From: an uncultured Blautia sp.
GTDB lineage: Bacteria; Bacillota; Clostridia; Lachnospirales; Lachnospiraceae
Assembly (NCBI RefSeq): GCF_934371575.1
Contig: NZ_CAKRNY010000007.1
Span: forward strand, 43,747 to 107,746
Direction of reading: 5' to 3'
DNA length: 64,000 bases
The notes under the pieces were generated by a model that saw only the letters and a list, made by a program, of their open reading frames with translations, made no database searches and was not told the DNA's origin. Shown in pieces: positions 36,295-45,220 of this stretch. Every line of letters starts with the position of its first letter. The first letter of the stretch is position 1. The position numbers were made by a program, and so were the translations under genes.

Positions 36295-37662
36295 TTACAT
36301 TTCCTGTAATGCAGCTACCACTTTCTCAAACTGCATAAAGTGAGACGCCTTTACCAAAATGGTATCACCGGTCTGCACATAATCAGACAAATGGGACAAA
36401 AGACTGTCACGGTCCGGTTCTTCTATAACTATAAGCTCCGGGTTCTTTCTCGCCATCTTCGCAATGTTTGCAGAAAGAGGACCGGTGCAGATGCAAACGT
36501 CAATTCCGCATTTTGCCGCATGTTCTCCTACTTCTGCATGAAGCTGAGCCTCATTTTCTCCAAGCTCACCCATATCTCCCAGAATTGCCACTTTCCTGCC
36601 GACGCCATCCTTCAGTACATCCAGAGATGCCTTCATGGACATCGGGTTGGCATTGTAGCAGTCATCCACGATGAGAAAACGGTCTGTCTCGATCATGTGG
36701 AATCTTCCGCTGATGGCTTCTAATGTCTCAATTCCATGACGGATCTGTTCCAGTGTCAGTCCGTAAATGCGGCCTACTGCTGTAGCAGCCAGCGCATTGT
36801 ACACCATATGGATTCCAGGCATCGGAATATCTGCCATAAAGGATTCTCCGCCTATATGAATACGGCAGGTCATTCCCTTTAAGCCTCTGCTTGTAATCTC
36901 GTCTGCATATACATCCTTGTCAGCTTCCATGCCGAAGAATACAGGCTTGATTCCTTCGTACTCTTTTACCGTGCAAAGCTTATCATCATCACCGTTTAAC
37001 ACGATATGACCGTCTTTTTGCAGATATTTAAAGATCTCTGTTTTTGCTTTCAGGACACCGTCTCTGTCCCCAAGATTTTCCAGGTGACAGGTACCGATAT
37101 TGGTGATCACACAGGTGTTCGGTCTTGCAATTTTCGCCAGACGGGTCATCTCGCCGAAATCGCTGATTCCCATTTCCAGAACTGCGATCTCATCCTCATC
37201 ACGAAGACGGAAAACAGTGAGGGGAAGACCCAGCTCATTGTTAAAGTTCCCCTGGGTTTTCAGGATTTTATATTTTTCCTTCAGAACAGAAGCAATTACT
37301 TCTTTTGTGCTTGTTTTTCCGACACTTCCGGTAATTCCAACAACAGGAATCTGAAGCTGCTGCAGATAAAATTCCGCAATATCCTTTACTGCCTGAAGAG
37401 AGGATTCCACTTTAATATATGGGAAATCAGCATTCTCCAGGATTCTCTCAGATAATGTGGCAAGCGCACCGGCTTCCATTACCTGGGGAATAAATTTGTG
37501 TGCGTCCACGCGCTCGCCTACAATCGGTACAAATAAGGTTCCGGCTTCTGCCTTCCGGCTGTCAGTTGTAATAGAGGAAACTTCCTGATCCAGCTTGTCA
37601 GACGGTCCGAAATAAACGCCGCCGCAGACTTTGGTCAGATTTTCCAAAGTAAGATTTTTCAT
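36295..37662 (-). CDS. murF: UDP-N-acetylmuramoyl-tripeptide--D-alanyl-D-alanine ligase
   Basis: 455 residues. The Mur-ligase ATP loop is GITGSVGKTSTKEVIASVLK, followed by LEMGISDFGEMTRLAKIARP (the MGxxxxGEI region of MurF) and TNIGTCHLENLGDRDGVLKA. The enzyme adds D-Ala-D-Ala to the UDP-muramyl tripeptide, completing the cytoplasmic peptidoglycan precursor. AAAGGATTAAATAAA precedes the ATG. It sits downstream of ddl, which makes its D-Ala-D-Ala substrate, so the pair is functionally coupled. Confidence 0.96.
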   Translation of the reverse strand: MKNLTLENLTKVCGGVYFGPSDKLDQEVSSITTDSRKAEAGTLFVPIVGERVDAHKFIPQVMEAGALATLSERILENADFPYIKVESSLQAVKDIAEFYLQQLQIPVVGITGSVGKTSTKEVIASVLKEKYKILKTQGNFNNELGLPLTVFRLRDEDEIAVLEMGISDFGEMTRLAKIARPNTCVITNIGTCHLENLGDRDGVLKAKTEIFKYLQKDGHIVLNGDDDKLCTVKEYEGIKPVFFGMEADKDVYADEITSRGLKGMTCRIHIGGESFMADIPMPGIHMVYNALAATAVGRIYGLTLEQIRHGIETLEAISGRFHMIETDRFLIVDDCYNANPMSMKASLDVLKDGVGRKVAILGDMGELGENEAQLHAEVGEHAAKCGIDVCICTGPLSANIAKMARKNPELIVIEEPDRDSLLSHLSDYVQTGDTILVKASHFMQFEKVVAALQEM

Positions 37663-37769
37663 TTTATTTAATCCTTTTTATATTTAATATAAACATTCGG
37701 TAAATAATACTTTATTTCACATATGCAATAGAGCGTATCGCGAACGTTCTTTTGACCTGTCTTTTACTA

Positions 37770-38804
37770 TTATTCGTACTTCTTTAATGAAATCCGGATC
37801 AGCTCCTCGCAGAGTGTAGGATAATCCATTCCCAATACCTTTGCCTCCTGAGGAATCAGACTGGTAGGTGTCATTCCCGGAAGTGTATTTGCTTCCAGAC
37901 AGTACATATCTCCGTTCTCTTTCATCATGAAATCAAGGCGGCTGTAACCGGTAAGACCAAGTGCTCTTGCTGCCTTGACCGCATTTTCCTGCATTTTCTT
38001 TGTAAGCTCCTGGGAAATCTCAGCCGGGCAGGTCTCTATTGTAGAACCAGCCTGATATTTGTTTTTGTAGTCATAAAAGCCCTGAAGCGGGGCGATCTCA
38101 ATAACCGGATATGCCTTGTCATCCACTACTGCAACGGAGAACTCGCGGCCTTTTATGTACTCTTCAACTACAATATCTGCTCCATACTGTTTTGCATCTT
38201 CAAGAGAAGCCTCATACTCCTTCTGGTCATTTACAATGTAAACACCTACGCTGGAGCCTCCGCAGCTGGTCTTTACAACTACCGGGAACTGAAGATCATG
38301 CTTAGCGATATCTTTCTCCAGATTATCTCTTGTCATAGTGAAGCCGCCGGGTGTAGGCACATTATTCATCAGAAATACTTCTTTTGTAATGCGTTTATCC
38401 ATTGCCATGGCACTGCTCAGATAACCGGTTCCTGTATAACGGATTCCCATCAGATCGAAAGCAGCCTGCACCTTGCCATCCTCGCCGTTTGCACCGTGAA
38501 GTCCCAGAAATACGATGTCACATTTTTCACAAAGCTCCAGTACATTTGGTCCGAAAAAGCTTCTGCGTTTTTTCTCCATCTCCTTAATCTGCGGATTAAA
38601 GCTGCTCATGTATTCAGCAGCCTTCTCTACATCATACTCAGCAGGAAAAGGATTCTCCCAGTCTACATTCTCCACCCCACAGAAAATATCCACAAGTATT
38701 GCCTGGTGCCCCTTCTGGCGCAGTGCGCCGCAGATTCCGGTACCAGATACAATGGAAATCTCTCTTTCTGTACTGGTTCCTCCTGCCAAAACTACTATCT
38801 TCAT
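37770..38804 (-). CDS. ddl: D-alanine--D-alanine ligase
   Basis: 344 residues. MKIVVLAGGTSTEREISIVS opens the family N-terminal domain; FLGLHGANGEDGKVQAAFDL, VVKTSCGGSSVGVYIV, EEYIKGREFSVAVVDD and LEANTLPGMTPTSLIPQEAK are the ATP-grasp and substrate segments of Ddl. It joins two D-alanines for peptidoglycan. I chose ATG 38804 because AAGGAGAGG lies upstream; the frame extends to 38831 without a ribosome site. It sits between the L,D-transpeptidase and murF genes, all read leftward. Confidence 0.96.
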   Translation of the reverse strand: MKIVVLAGGTSTEREISIVSGTGICGALRQKGHQAILVDIFCGVENVDWENPFPAEYDVEKAAEYMSSFNPQIKEMEKKRRSFFGPNVLELCEKCDIVFLGLHGANGEDGKVQAAFDLMGIRYTGTGYLSSAMAMDKRITKEVFLMNNVPTPGGFTMTRDNLEKDIAKHDLQFPVVVKTSCGGSSVGVYIVNDQKEYEASLEDAKQYGADIVVEEYIKGREFSVAVVDDKAYPVIEIAPLQGFYDYKNKYQAGSTIETCPAEISQELTKKMQENAVKAARALGLTGYSRLDFMMKENGDMYCLEANTLPGMTPTSLIPQEAKVLGMDYPTLCEELIRISLKKYE

Positions 38805-38858
38805 ATTTTTCCCTCTCCTTGTCTGCGCCATGCGCTTTTTCTAAATGAATCTATCCTT

Positions 38859-40259
38859 TTACTCATATACAACAACCGGCATGCCTACTTCTATATTTGC
38901 GTAAATTTCGGCAGCCTTGTCATATGGGACATTTACACATCCATGGGAGCCTTCCCACAGATAAAGATTTCCTCCAAATTCAGAACGCCAGGAAGCATCA
39001 TGGATTCCCACATTTCCGGCAAAAGGCATCCAGTATGTCACATTGGCCTCATAATCCTCCCCTGTAAGAACTGCAGGAGATTCCTTTGCATCCAGTGAAT
39101 AACAGCCTGTCGGAGTGCCGCATCCCTCAATATCCGGATTTCCGCTTACAATAGGCGTATCCACAATAGGATTTCCTTTCTGATAAAAAACAAGGCGCTG
39201 ATTTGTCAGATCTATCTCCACATAGGTGGAGCCAATATCATTGGTACCACGGCTGTAGCCTGAATACAGATAAACAGGCTCTCTCACCTGGGTTACACCG
39301 CTTTCAACAGCGCTGATCAGAGCTTTTACTTCCTCGTCCTGATCGATCACCCAGCCATAATCGCCGCCCTTAATTTCTACTTCACGATTATCATAGGTCA
39401 GAAATGTTCTTGTCTGCCCCATAGTATCATATTTAAAGCCCAGCTCAGCTACATACTGCCGTACCAGAGTCTCATCCAGAATTACGTTTCCGTCTTCATC
39501 ATATCCAAACCAGTTCTTAATCACACTGCGGTCTACTGTTTCTGTACGGTCAGCAAAGTCATAGGTTATGATCACCTTGCCAAGCTGATTCATTTTTTCA
39601 CAATTCGCCTTCAGCTGTTCATCTGTACTGTATACAGATGGTTTGCGATAACAGCTTTCCGCTTCCAGGTTTACAGAAGTTTTGCCGCGGAGCATTGCTG
39701 CGGAAATAACCTCTCTCGTCTTCGTTTTGTCCAGAGCATTTCCAACTACCTCCGGAACAATTTCAAAAGAATCTCCGGTGTCCTGGATCTGGGCATCTAC
39801 AGGCTGTACTACATTCTCCGGCTGCATACATTTCAGTTTATCTACTGCCTGCTCCAGCATATCCACATTATAACAAAGAGATTCTGAGATATCATAATTT
39901 TTATTCTGATTAAAGGCAAGAAACCATGTGAAACGGTCCTGGTCTTTGATCAGTTTTTTTACAATTCCAGTGGAAACATAAGACAGCCCCACATCCTGGG
40001 CGGAAATAGCTTCCTGCCCGTTTTTCATAGTCTCTACAGCGAGAACATAAGCTCCCACACGCTGATTCAGAAGATCTTCCGTATCCTCTGAGGTTTTGTA
40101 GGAACAGTTAAAACCATTCACCATGGAACCGGGAAGAAAATGACTGGAAAAGTAATATACACCATATCCGTATGCGCCTGCAGTAAGCGTCAGCAATAAA
40201 ACTACCAATATCACGGCCGCAATTCTTCCGGCGCCCGCTTTTTCCTTATTTTTTGCCAT
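38859..40259 (-). CDS. Membrane-anchored L,D-transpeptidase (YkuD) with peptidoglycan-binding domain
   Basis: 466 residues. An N-terminal membrane helix (IAAVILVVLLLTLTAGAYGY) is followed by a VanW/PG_binding_4-like region (SSHFLPGSMVNGFNCSYKT, NGQEAISAQDVGLSY) and, from about residue 340, the YkuD domain: STYVEIDLTNQRLVFYQKGN, IVSGNPDIEGCGTPTGCYSL and the catalytic block GSHGCVNVPYDKAAEIYANI with His and Cys. Such enzymes make 3-3 cross-links in peptidoglycan or attach proteins to it. GGGAGGAATTT precedes the ATG. Its position ahead of ddl and murF supports a cell-wall role. Confidence 0.94.
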   Translation of the reverse strand: MAKNKEKAGAGRIAAVILVVLLLTLTAGAYGYGVYYFSSHFLPGSMVNGFNCSYKTSEDTEDLLNQRVGAYVLAVETMKNGQEAISAQDVGLSYVSTGIVKKLIKDQDRFTWFLAFNQNKNYDISESLCYNVDMLEQAVDKLKCMQPENVVQPVDAQIQDTGDSFEIVPEVVGNALDKTKTREVISAAMLRGKTSVNLEAESCYRKPSVYSTDEQLKANCEKMNQLGKVIITYDFADRTETVDRSVIKNWFGYDEDGNVILDETLVRQYVAELGFKYDTMGQTRTFLTYDNREVEIKGGDYGWVIDQDEEVKALISAVESGVTQVREPVYLYSGYSRGTNDIGSTYVEIDLTNQRLVFYQKGNPIVDTPIVSGNPDIEGCGTPTGCYSLDAKESPAVLTGEDYEANVTYWMPFAGNVGIHDASWRSEFGGNLYLWEGSHGCVNVPYDKAAEIYANIEVGMPVVVYE

Positions 40260-40285
40260 AAATTCCTCCCTGCTTTAAAGACAAC

Positions 40286-40305
40286 AAAAAGCAGATATAC
40301 TCTGC
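40286..40305 (-). terminator. Terminator of the aspartate aminotransferase gene
   Basis: Minus-strand GCAGA-GTATA-TCTGC (40305-40291) is followed by TTTTTGTTG. A longer hairpin, TGCCAGGTCAGGAA with its near-complement (40318-40346), lies just upstream and may assist. Confidence 0.55.
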
Positions 40306-40376
40306 CTCTTTTTTATATGCCAGATCAGGAAATTCCTGACCTGGCATGGTTACATTCTATGCAGTTATTTTTATTT

Positions 40377-41657
40377 TCAGCCGAGAAGTTTTTCTACGCT
40401 GACAAGCTTCACACAGAGAACAAATACCTGTGCTGCCTTACCAAGATCCTCAAGTGTCGGGAAGGATGGTGCAATACGGATGTTTGAGTCTTTCGGATCC
40501 TTGCCGTATGGATAAGTTGCACCTGCGCCAGTGAGGACAACGCCTGCCTCTTTGGCTCTGGCTACGATTGCCTTCGCACAGCCATCCATGGAATCAAAGG
40601 AAATAAAATATCCACCGTGTGGTGTCGTCCACTCTCCGATTCCAAGTCCTGAAAGCTCTTTATCCAGAGTATCCAGCACCAGCTCGAACTTCGGGCGGAG
40701 AATATCTGCATGTTTTCTCATATGTGCATGAAGACCTTCAAGATTCTTGAAAAATCTTACGTGACGGAGCTGATTCAGCTTATCGTGTCCGATTGTCTGA
40801 ACCTGCATATATTTGCGGAAATCATCCAGGTTTGCCTTGGAAGCTGCAACAGCTGCGATTCCTGAGCCTGGGAAGCTTACCTTGGAAGTGGATGTAAATT
40901 TATAGACAAGATCCGGATTACCTGCTTTCGCACACTCGCCAAGGATCTCCTCCAGGAAATCCTGATTATCATCATACAGATGATGAATGCTGTATGCATT
41001 ATCCCAGTAAATACGGAAATCAGGTGCTGCTGGTTTCAGTCTTGCGAAGCGCTCTACGGTCTCTTTAGAGTAAGTGTAGCCCTGTGGGTTGGAGTATTTC
41101 GGTACACACCAGATTCCCTTGATGGCTGCATCTTCACTTACCAGCTTCTCTACCATGTCCATATCCGGTCCCTGGGGAGTCATTGGCACATTGATCATCT
41201 CAATGCCGAAGAATTCAGTGATTTTAAAGTGACGATCATATCCTGGTACCGGACAGAGGAATTTCACTTTGTCAAGCTTGCACCATGGAGTATTTCCCAT
41301 TACACCCTGAGTCATGGAACGTGCAATACTGTCAAACATAACGTTCAGACTTGAGTTTCCATAAATAATAATGTGTTCCGGATCTACCTCAGACATTTCT
41401 CCAAGAAGACGCTTCGCTTCCGGGATACCGTCAATTACACCGTAGTTACGGCAATCTACTCCGGTCTCACACTTCAGATTGGAATTTCCTTTCAGAACAT
41501 CCATCATTTCCATAGAGAGCTCCAGCTGTGCGTTACTTGGCTTTCCTCTTGACATGTCAAGGGCAAGTCCCTGTGCTTTGATCTCTTCAAATTCTTTGTC
41601 CAGCTCTTTTTTCAGTGCCAGAAGCTCCTCATGATTCATTTCGGTATATTTTTTCAT
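40377..41657 (-). CDS. Aspartate aminotransferase, subclass I-gamma (PLP enzyme)
   Basis: 426 residues. ALDMSRGKPSNAQLELSMEM opens the catalytic domain; GNSSLNVMFDSIARSM, IWCVPKYSNPQGYTYSKETV (NPxG) and FRIYWDNAYSIHHLY hold substrate and cofactor residues, and YKFTSTSKVSFPGSGIAAVA carries the Schiff-base lysine. This layout matches the Asp_aminotransf (PF12897-type) subgroup of PLP aminotransferases found in many Clostridia. It probably interconverts aspartate and oxaloacetate with 2-oxoglutarate. I use ATG 41657, after GAAGGAGGAATTT; an upstream ATG at 41714 would place that site inside the gene. It appears monocistronic. Confidence 0.9.
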   Translation of the reverse strand: MKKYTEMNHEELLALKKELDKEFEEIKAQGLALDMSRGKPSNAQLELSMEMMDVLKGNSNLKCETGVDCRNYGVIDGIPEAKRLLGEMSEVDPEHIIIYGNSSLNVMFDSIARSMTQGVMGNTPWCKLDKVKFLCPVPGYDRHFKITEFFGIEMINVPMTPQGPDMDMVEKLVSEDAAIKGIWCVPKYSNPQGYTYSKETVERFARLKPAAPDFRIYWDNAYSIHHLYDDNQDFLEEILGECAKAGNPDLVYKFTSTSKVSFPGSGIAAVAASKANLDDFRKYMQVQTIGHDKLNQLRHVRFFKNLEGLHAHMRKHADILRPKFELVLDTLDKELSGLGIGEWTTPHGGYFISFDSMDGCAKAIVARAKEAGVVLTGAGATYPYGKDPKDSNIRIAPSFPTLEDLGKAAQVFVLCVKLVSVEKLLG

Positions 41658-41773
41658 AAATTCCTCCTTCGGCATATGCCTGATTGGTATTTCCTCCTCG
41701 TATATCTCGTCCATTTTAGTATGCTAAAGTCACTGTTGTCAAGTGTTTGACTCTATTTTATATAAAATCCCCC

Positions 41774-42634
41774 TTATTCTGCTTCCCATCTTCCTGAAGC
41801 ACCGCAAGGCAGTACCAGTCCGTTGGACTTCACCGGAAGCCCGATTTCCTGGGAATCCACATGTCCTTTGTATTTCTTCATCTCAATTGAAAGCATGTAC
41901 GTAAGCACAGCCGGCGCAAGTCCGGTAGTGTATGAATTGATCAGGAAAAACAGGGGATCATCACTGAGAATCTTTGTGCAAAGCTTCACAAGTGGATGAA
42001 TGGCATCCTCAATTTTCCAGATCTCGCCTTTCGGGCCTCTTCCATAGGAAGGAGGGTCCATGATAATGGCGTCATAATGATTGCCACGGCGGATCTCACG
42101 CTCTACGAACTTCACACAGTCATCCACAAGCCAGCGGATCGGTGCATCTGCAAGACCACTTGCCGCTGCATTCTCCTTCGCCCAGGTAACCATTCCCTTG
42201 GATGCATCTACGTGTGTAACAGATGCGCCTGCTGCTGCCGCTGCAAGTGTGGCTCCACCTGTATAGGCAAACAGGTTCAGCACCTTGATCGGTCTTCCCG
42301 CCTTACGGATCTTATCTCCGAACCAGTCCCAGTTCACTGCCTGCTCCGGGAAAAGGCCGGTGTGCTTGAAGCTGAATGGTTTCAGATGGAAAGTAAGATC
42401 CTTGTAATGAAGATCCCACTGCTGTGGCAGATCAAAGAACTCCCATTCACCGCCTCCCTTGGAGCTGCGGTGATAGTGTGCGTTCATCTTACGCCATCCC
42501 GGCTCATTCTTCGGTGTATCCCAGATTACCTGCGGATCCGGACGGACAAGGAGATATTTTCCCCATCTCTCCAGCTTCTCACCACAGGAAGTATCAATTA
42601 CTTCATATTCTTTCCAGCCATTTGCTATCCACAT
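41774..42634 (-). CDS. Class I SAM-dependent RNA methyltransferase (RlmI/RlmK-like, no PUA domain)
   Basis: 286 residues. The SAM-binding core reads IKVLNLFAYTGGATLAAAAA and GASVTHVDASKGMVTWAKEN, and the catalytic loop YDAIIMDPPSYGRGPKGEIW holds the DPPSYGRG motif characteristic of rRNA cytosine/guanine methyltransferases of the Methyltrans_SAM group. The N-terminal region is a beta-rich extension rather than a PUA domain. It probably methylates 23S rRNA, but the position is not predictable. A promoter TTGACG-N17-TATCAT lies 41 bases upstream. Confidence 0.88.
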   Translation of the reverse strand: MWIANGWKEYEVIDTSCGEKLERWGKYLLVRPDPQVIWDTPKNEPGWRKMNAHYHRSSKGGGEWEFFDLPQQWDLHYKDLTFHLKPFSFKHTGLFPEQAVNWDWFGDKIRKAGRPIKVLNLFAYTGGATLAAAAAGASVTHVDASKGMVTWAKENAAASGLADAPIRWLVDDCVKFVEREIRRGNHYDAIIMDPPSYGRGPKGEIWKIEDAIHPLVKLCTKILSDDPLFFLINSYTTGLAPAVLTYMLSIEMKKYKGHVDSQEIGLPVKSNGLVLPCGASGRWEAE

Positions 42635-42674
42635 TTTATTTTTACCTCATTTTCTATATGTCCATAATGGTTTT

Positions 42675-42703
42675 ATGATAGCAGAAAACCATACTCACGT
42701 CAA
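42675..42703 (-). promoter_or_regulatory. Promoter of the RNA methyltransferase gene
   Basis: Minus-strand TTGACG (42703-42698), 17-base spacer, TATCAT (42680-42675). An inverted repeat ATGGTTTT...AAAACCAT (42667-42692) spans the -10 box. Confidence 0.65.
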
Positions 42704-42769
42704 TTTCGTTCCCTTACTTATAGAAAAAAGTGCCCAAAAATCCGCCTCACTTTTTTCGGATTTTTCCCA

Positions 42770-42798
42770 TTGAACCACATATTTTTTCGCACTATAAT
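42770..42798 (+). promoter_or_regulatory. Promoter of the cysteine-rich mini-protein gene
   Basis: TTGAAC (42770-42775), 17-base spacer, TATAAT (42793-42798), 26 bases before the start codon. Its position rules out the in-frame ATG at 42770. Confidence 0.75.
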
Positions 42799-42823
42799 CA
42801 CATTAAAAAGGAGCGTGATTCAA

Positions 42824-43012
42824 ATGTCAGAAAAGACTACCGATAATAAACTTCCTTACACCTGTACCTCCGCCTACGACCGTAACGCCTGCAAGGGCTG
42901 TGTCTGTTCCACCTGCTATGAACAGGAATTCTGCGACAGGTGCAGCAGCTGCGAAAATCAGTCGAAGCGCAAGGAGCGCTGTAATGCGTATGAGGGTGCA
43001 TACAATTATTAG
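42824..43012 (+). CDS. Cysteine-rich mini-protein of unknown function
   Basis: 62 residues with nine cysteines: Cys14, 23, 26, 28, 31, 37, 40, 43 and 53. The core runs CKGCVCSTCYEQEFCDRCSS, i.e. CxxCxCxxC-x5-CxxCxxC, suggesting a metal- or cluster-binding knuckle. AAAAAGGAGCG precedes the ATG and a consensus promoter lies upstream, so it is a real, separately expressed gene. It converges on a radical SAM gene. It is not SCIFF, whose cysteine spacing differs. A zinc-binding role or a modified-peptide precursor are both possible; I assign none. Confidence 0.75.
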   Translation: MSEKTTDNKLPYTCTSAYDRNACKGCVCSTCYEQEFCDRCSSCENQSKRKERCNAYEGAYNY

Positions 43013-43040
43013 TCCTCTGTTTTTTGCACCTCATGCACAA

Positions 43041-43090
43041 AAAGTCTGAGTACAGATGCCGCTGCAAGCGACACACTATACTCAGACTTT
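43041..43090. terminator. Bidirectional terminator between the mini-protein and radical SAM genes
   Basis: AAAGTCTGAGTA (43041-43052) pairs with TACTCAGACTTT (43079-43090) across a 26-base loop, with A and T runs on both sides. Confidence 0.8.
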
Positions 43091-43131
43091 ATTATGAAAT
43101 CATTCTACCTGCATATTTCTGCAGCAAACTA

Positions 43132-44505
43132 TCAGCATCCGGCTTTTTCTGCTTTTTCCTTCTGTCTCTCATCCCACAGCTGATCTGCTCTCTCTTTCCA
43201 GCAGGCTGCATATTTATCACATTTGCCGCAAAGGTGCTCTGCGCTCTCCGGAGACTGAAGATCTGTAGATTTTGCGCCAGTCTCTGCAACTAATTTACGC
43301 AGAATTTCCGGATTCTCCAGCATTGGACATGGACGAAGCATGTTCTCATTAAATGGCTGGTTGTCGTGATAAGCCTGGAAAATCGGGCTCTTCAGTGCGT
43401 CCAGAAGAGAAGTATCCTTGATATTACAGTTTGAATAATGGATAAATACACAAGGCTCCACATCACCGTTTGCATTAATATGCAGATAATGTCTTCCACC
43501 AGCAATACATCCATGTACAAATTCAGCATCATTCTGGAAATCCAGTGTAAAGATTGCTTTTGTACTTCTGAATTTACGGATTGCACGATACATTTCTTCT
43601 CGCTGGTCCGGTGTAAGAAGAAGCTCCGGTGAAGCGTCATTTCCAACTGGCATATAATGGAAGAACCATGCAAATAATGCACCACAGTCAATCAGCTTGT
43701 CGAAATATTCCTCGCTGCTTACACTGTCTACGTTCATACCTGTATAACAGGTGGAAACTCCAAACGGAAGTCCTCTGTCCTTCAACAGCTTCATTGCATG
43801 CATAACCTTCTGATAGATTCCTTCTCCACGACGTCCGTCGTTGGCTTCCTCAGAACCTTCCAGACTGAATGCCGGAACAAAGTTCTTTACTCTTAAGATT
43901 TCATCACAGAATTCCTCATCGAAAAGTGTTCCGTTTGAGAAGGAAAGGAACTCACAGTCCGGATGCATCTCACAAATTCTGATCAGATCTTTCTTTCGTA
44001 CAGTTGGCTCACCGCCTGTATAAATATACATGTAAACCCCAAGCTCTTTACCCTGTCTGATAATGGAGTCAATGGTCTCCAGATCCAGGTTCAGCTTGTG
44101 ACCATACTCTGCTGCCCAGCATCCTGTACAGTGCAGATTGCAGGCACTTGTAGGATCCAGAAGGATTGCCCACGGAACATTACAGTTATTCTGTGCTGCA
44201 ACCTCTTCCTGTCTTGCACTTCCCTTTAAGCTGGCATTTACAATAAAGTTCTGGAAAAATACTTTTCGGACACCTGGATCCAGCTGATACAGATTCATGA
44301 TCAGCTTATACCAGTTGCTGTCTGTGTCCTGGATTGCATTACGAATGGCATCCCTCTGACCTTTATACCAGTCCTGCGGAGTGAATTTGTCAACCAGCTC
44401 CATCAGCTTCGGAATGTTTGTCTCCGGATCCTTTTCCAGATATTCTAATGCTTTTGTTACAGCACCTTCCATAGCGGCCTGTTTTGCTTTATCAATCAGT
44501 TTCAT
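43132..44505 (-). CDS. Radical SAM protein with SPASM-like C-terminal cysteine cluster
   Basis: 457 residues. An N-terminal helical domain of about 110 residues precedes the radical SAM core: LLDPTSACNLHCTGCWAAEY has the CxxxCxxC [4Fe-4S] motif and YMYIYTGGEPTVRKKDLIRI the SAM-binding GGEP. The C-terminal part has further cysteines (GCIAGGRHYLHINANGDVEP, CVFIHYSNC, LRPCPMLENPE, and LCGKCDKYAACW), the arrangement of SPASM/twitch auxiliary clusters. GGAGGAGCATT precedes the ATG. It lies 12 bases after a DUF308 membrane protein, probably one operon, next to a TetR gene. SPASM enzymes modify peptides or proteins or install other radicals; the substrate here is unknown. Confidence 0.88.
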   Translation of the reverse strand: MKLIDKAKQAAMEGAVTKALEYLEKDPETNIPKLMELVDKFTPQDWYKGQRDAIRNAIQDTDSNWYKLIMNLYQLDPGVRKVFFQNFIVNASLKGSARQEEVAAQNNCNVPWAILLDPTSACNLHCTGCWAAEYGHKLNLDLETIDSIIRQGKELGVYMYIYTGGEPTVRKKDLIRICEMHPDCEFLSFSNGTLFDEEFCDEILRVKNFVPAFSLEGSEEANDGRRGEGIYQKVMHAMKLLKDRGLPFGVSTCYTGMNVDSVSSEEYFDKLIDCGALFAWFFHYMPVGNDASPELLLTPDQREEMYRAIRKFRSTKAIFTLDFQNDAEFVHGCIAGGRHYLHINANGDVEPCVFIHYSNCNIKDTSLLDALKSPIFQAYHDNQPFNENMLRPCPMLENPEILRKLVAETGAKSTDLQSPESAEHLCGKCDKYAACWKERADQLWDERQKEKAEKAGC

Positions 44506-44517
44506 AATGCTCCTCCT

Positions 44518-45102
44518 TTAAATTTCTCTGAATTCATCTTCCCAGACTACATTTTCATTCTCACGGATTTTCACAGTGTATACTACCACGCAAAGCTTCA
44601 GTATTCCCTCTAGCAGAAATGCCACGCCTGTAAAAATCACAGTCAGCTTTGCACCTCCTGCCGGATCAACGAGAAGAAGCATTCCAAATATTCCGGTTGC
44701 TAACGCGATAAGCAAAACTGCCCACCAGAGCTTCAAACCGAATTTTTTCGCTTCCACCGACATCTGGATCCGAAGCAATGCATCGGTCAGAATCACAAGA
44801 CCGAAAATCACGAAAATCAGTCTTAGTATGGCTTCCCTTCTCACCAGAATCAGAATTCCAACTGCAATCATGAGAATTCCAAAGCCAAGGTCAAATTGAA
44901 AAGCCAGACAGTAAAAATCTTTGGAAAAATATCCGATTATTTTTATGATTCCATCTGCAATGAACAGAATTCCTGCAAGAACACAAATTATTTTCACAGC
45001 TTTTTCCGGAACAGCCATCAAAAAAATTCCCAAAGCACAGAAAACAACTGCCATCACTATATATCCATTTCGTGCTATTTTCAAAGTTCCTGACGAATTC
45101 AT
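44518..45102 (-). CDS. HdeD/DUF308-family membrane protein
   Basis: 194 residues with six hydrophobic helices in three pairs (IVMAVVFCALGIFLMAVPEK, IICVLAGILFIADGIIKIIG, IVGILMIAVGIL-like, LIFVIFGLVILTDALLRIQM, WWAVLLIALATGIFGMLLLV, LTVIFTGVAFLLEGILKLCV). The repeated helix-G-x-L pattern is typical of HdeD/DUF308 proteins, linked to acid or envelope stress in enteric bacteria. AAAGGAGAATCAGA precedes the ATG. It precedes the radical SAM gene, with a minus-strand TATAAT at 45139-45134 as its likely -10 box; the -35 is poor, consistent with a regulated promoter. Confidence 0.82.
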   Translation of the reverse strand: MNSSGTLKIARNGYIVMAVVFCALGIFLMAVPEKAVKIICVLAGILFIADGIIKIIGYFSKDFYCLAFQFDLGFGILMIAVGILILVRREAILRLIFVIFGLVILTDALLRIQMSVEAKKFGLKLWWAVLLIALATGIFGMLLLVDPAGGAKLTVIFTGVAFLLEGILKLCVVVYTVKIRENENVVWEDEFREI

Positions 45103-45167
45103 TCTGATTCTCCTTTCTGCTTTTCATGGATTTATTATAGTAAGATAAATTTCAAAAAGAAACGGAC

Positions 45168-45203
45168 AAAAAAAGGACTGTGTCCAAAATTCAGACACAA
45201 TCC
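45168..45203 (-). terminator. Terminator of the TetR gene
   Basis: Minus-strand GGATTGTGTC (45203-45194) pairs with GACACAGTCC, followed by TTTTTTTGT. It separates the TetR transcript from the DUF308-radical SAM unit. Confidence 0.8.
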
Positions 45204-45220
45204 CATATTTGCCTAAAAGC

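Noticed and set aside
42824..43012. Cys-rich mini-protein as SCIFF
   Set aside because: SCIFF has six Cys in a fixed 45-residue spacing beside a dedicated maturase; here there are nine Cys with different spacing.
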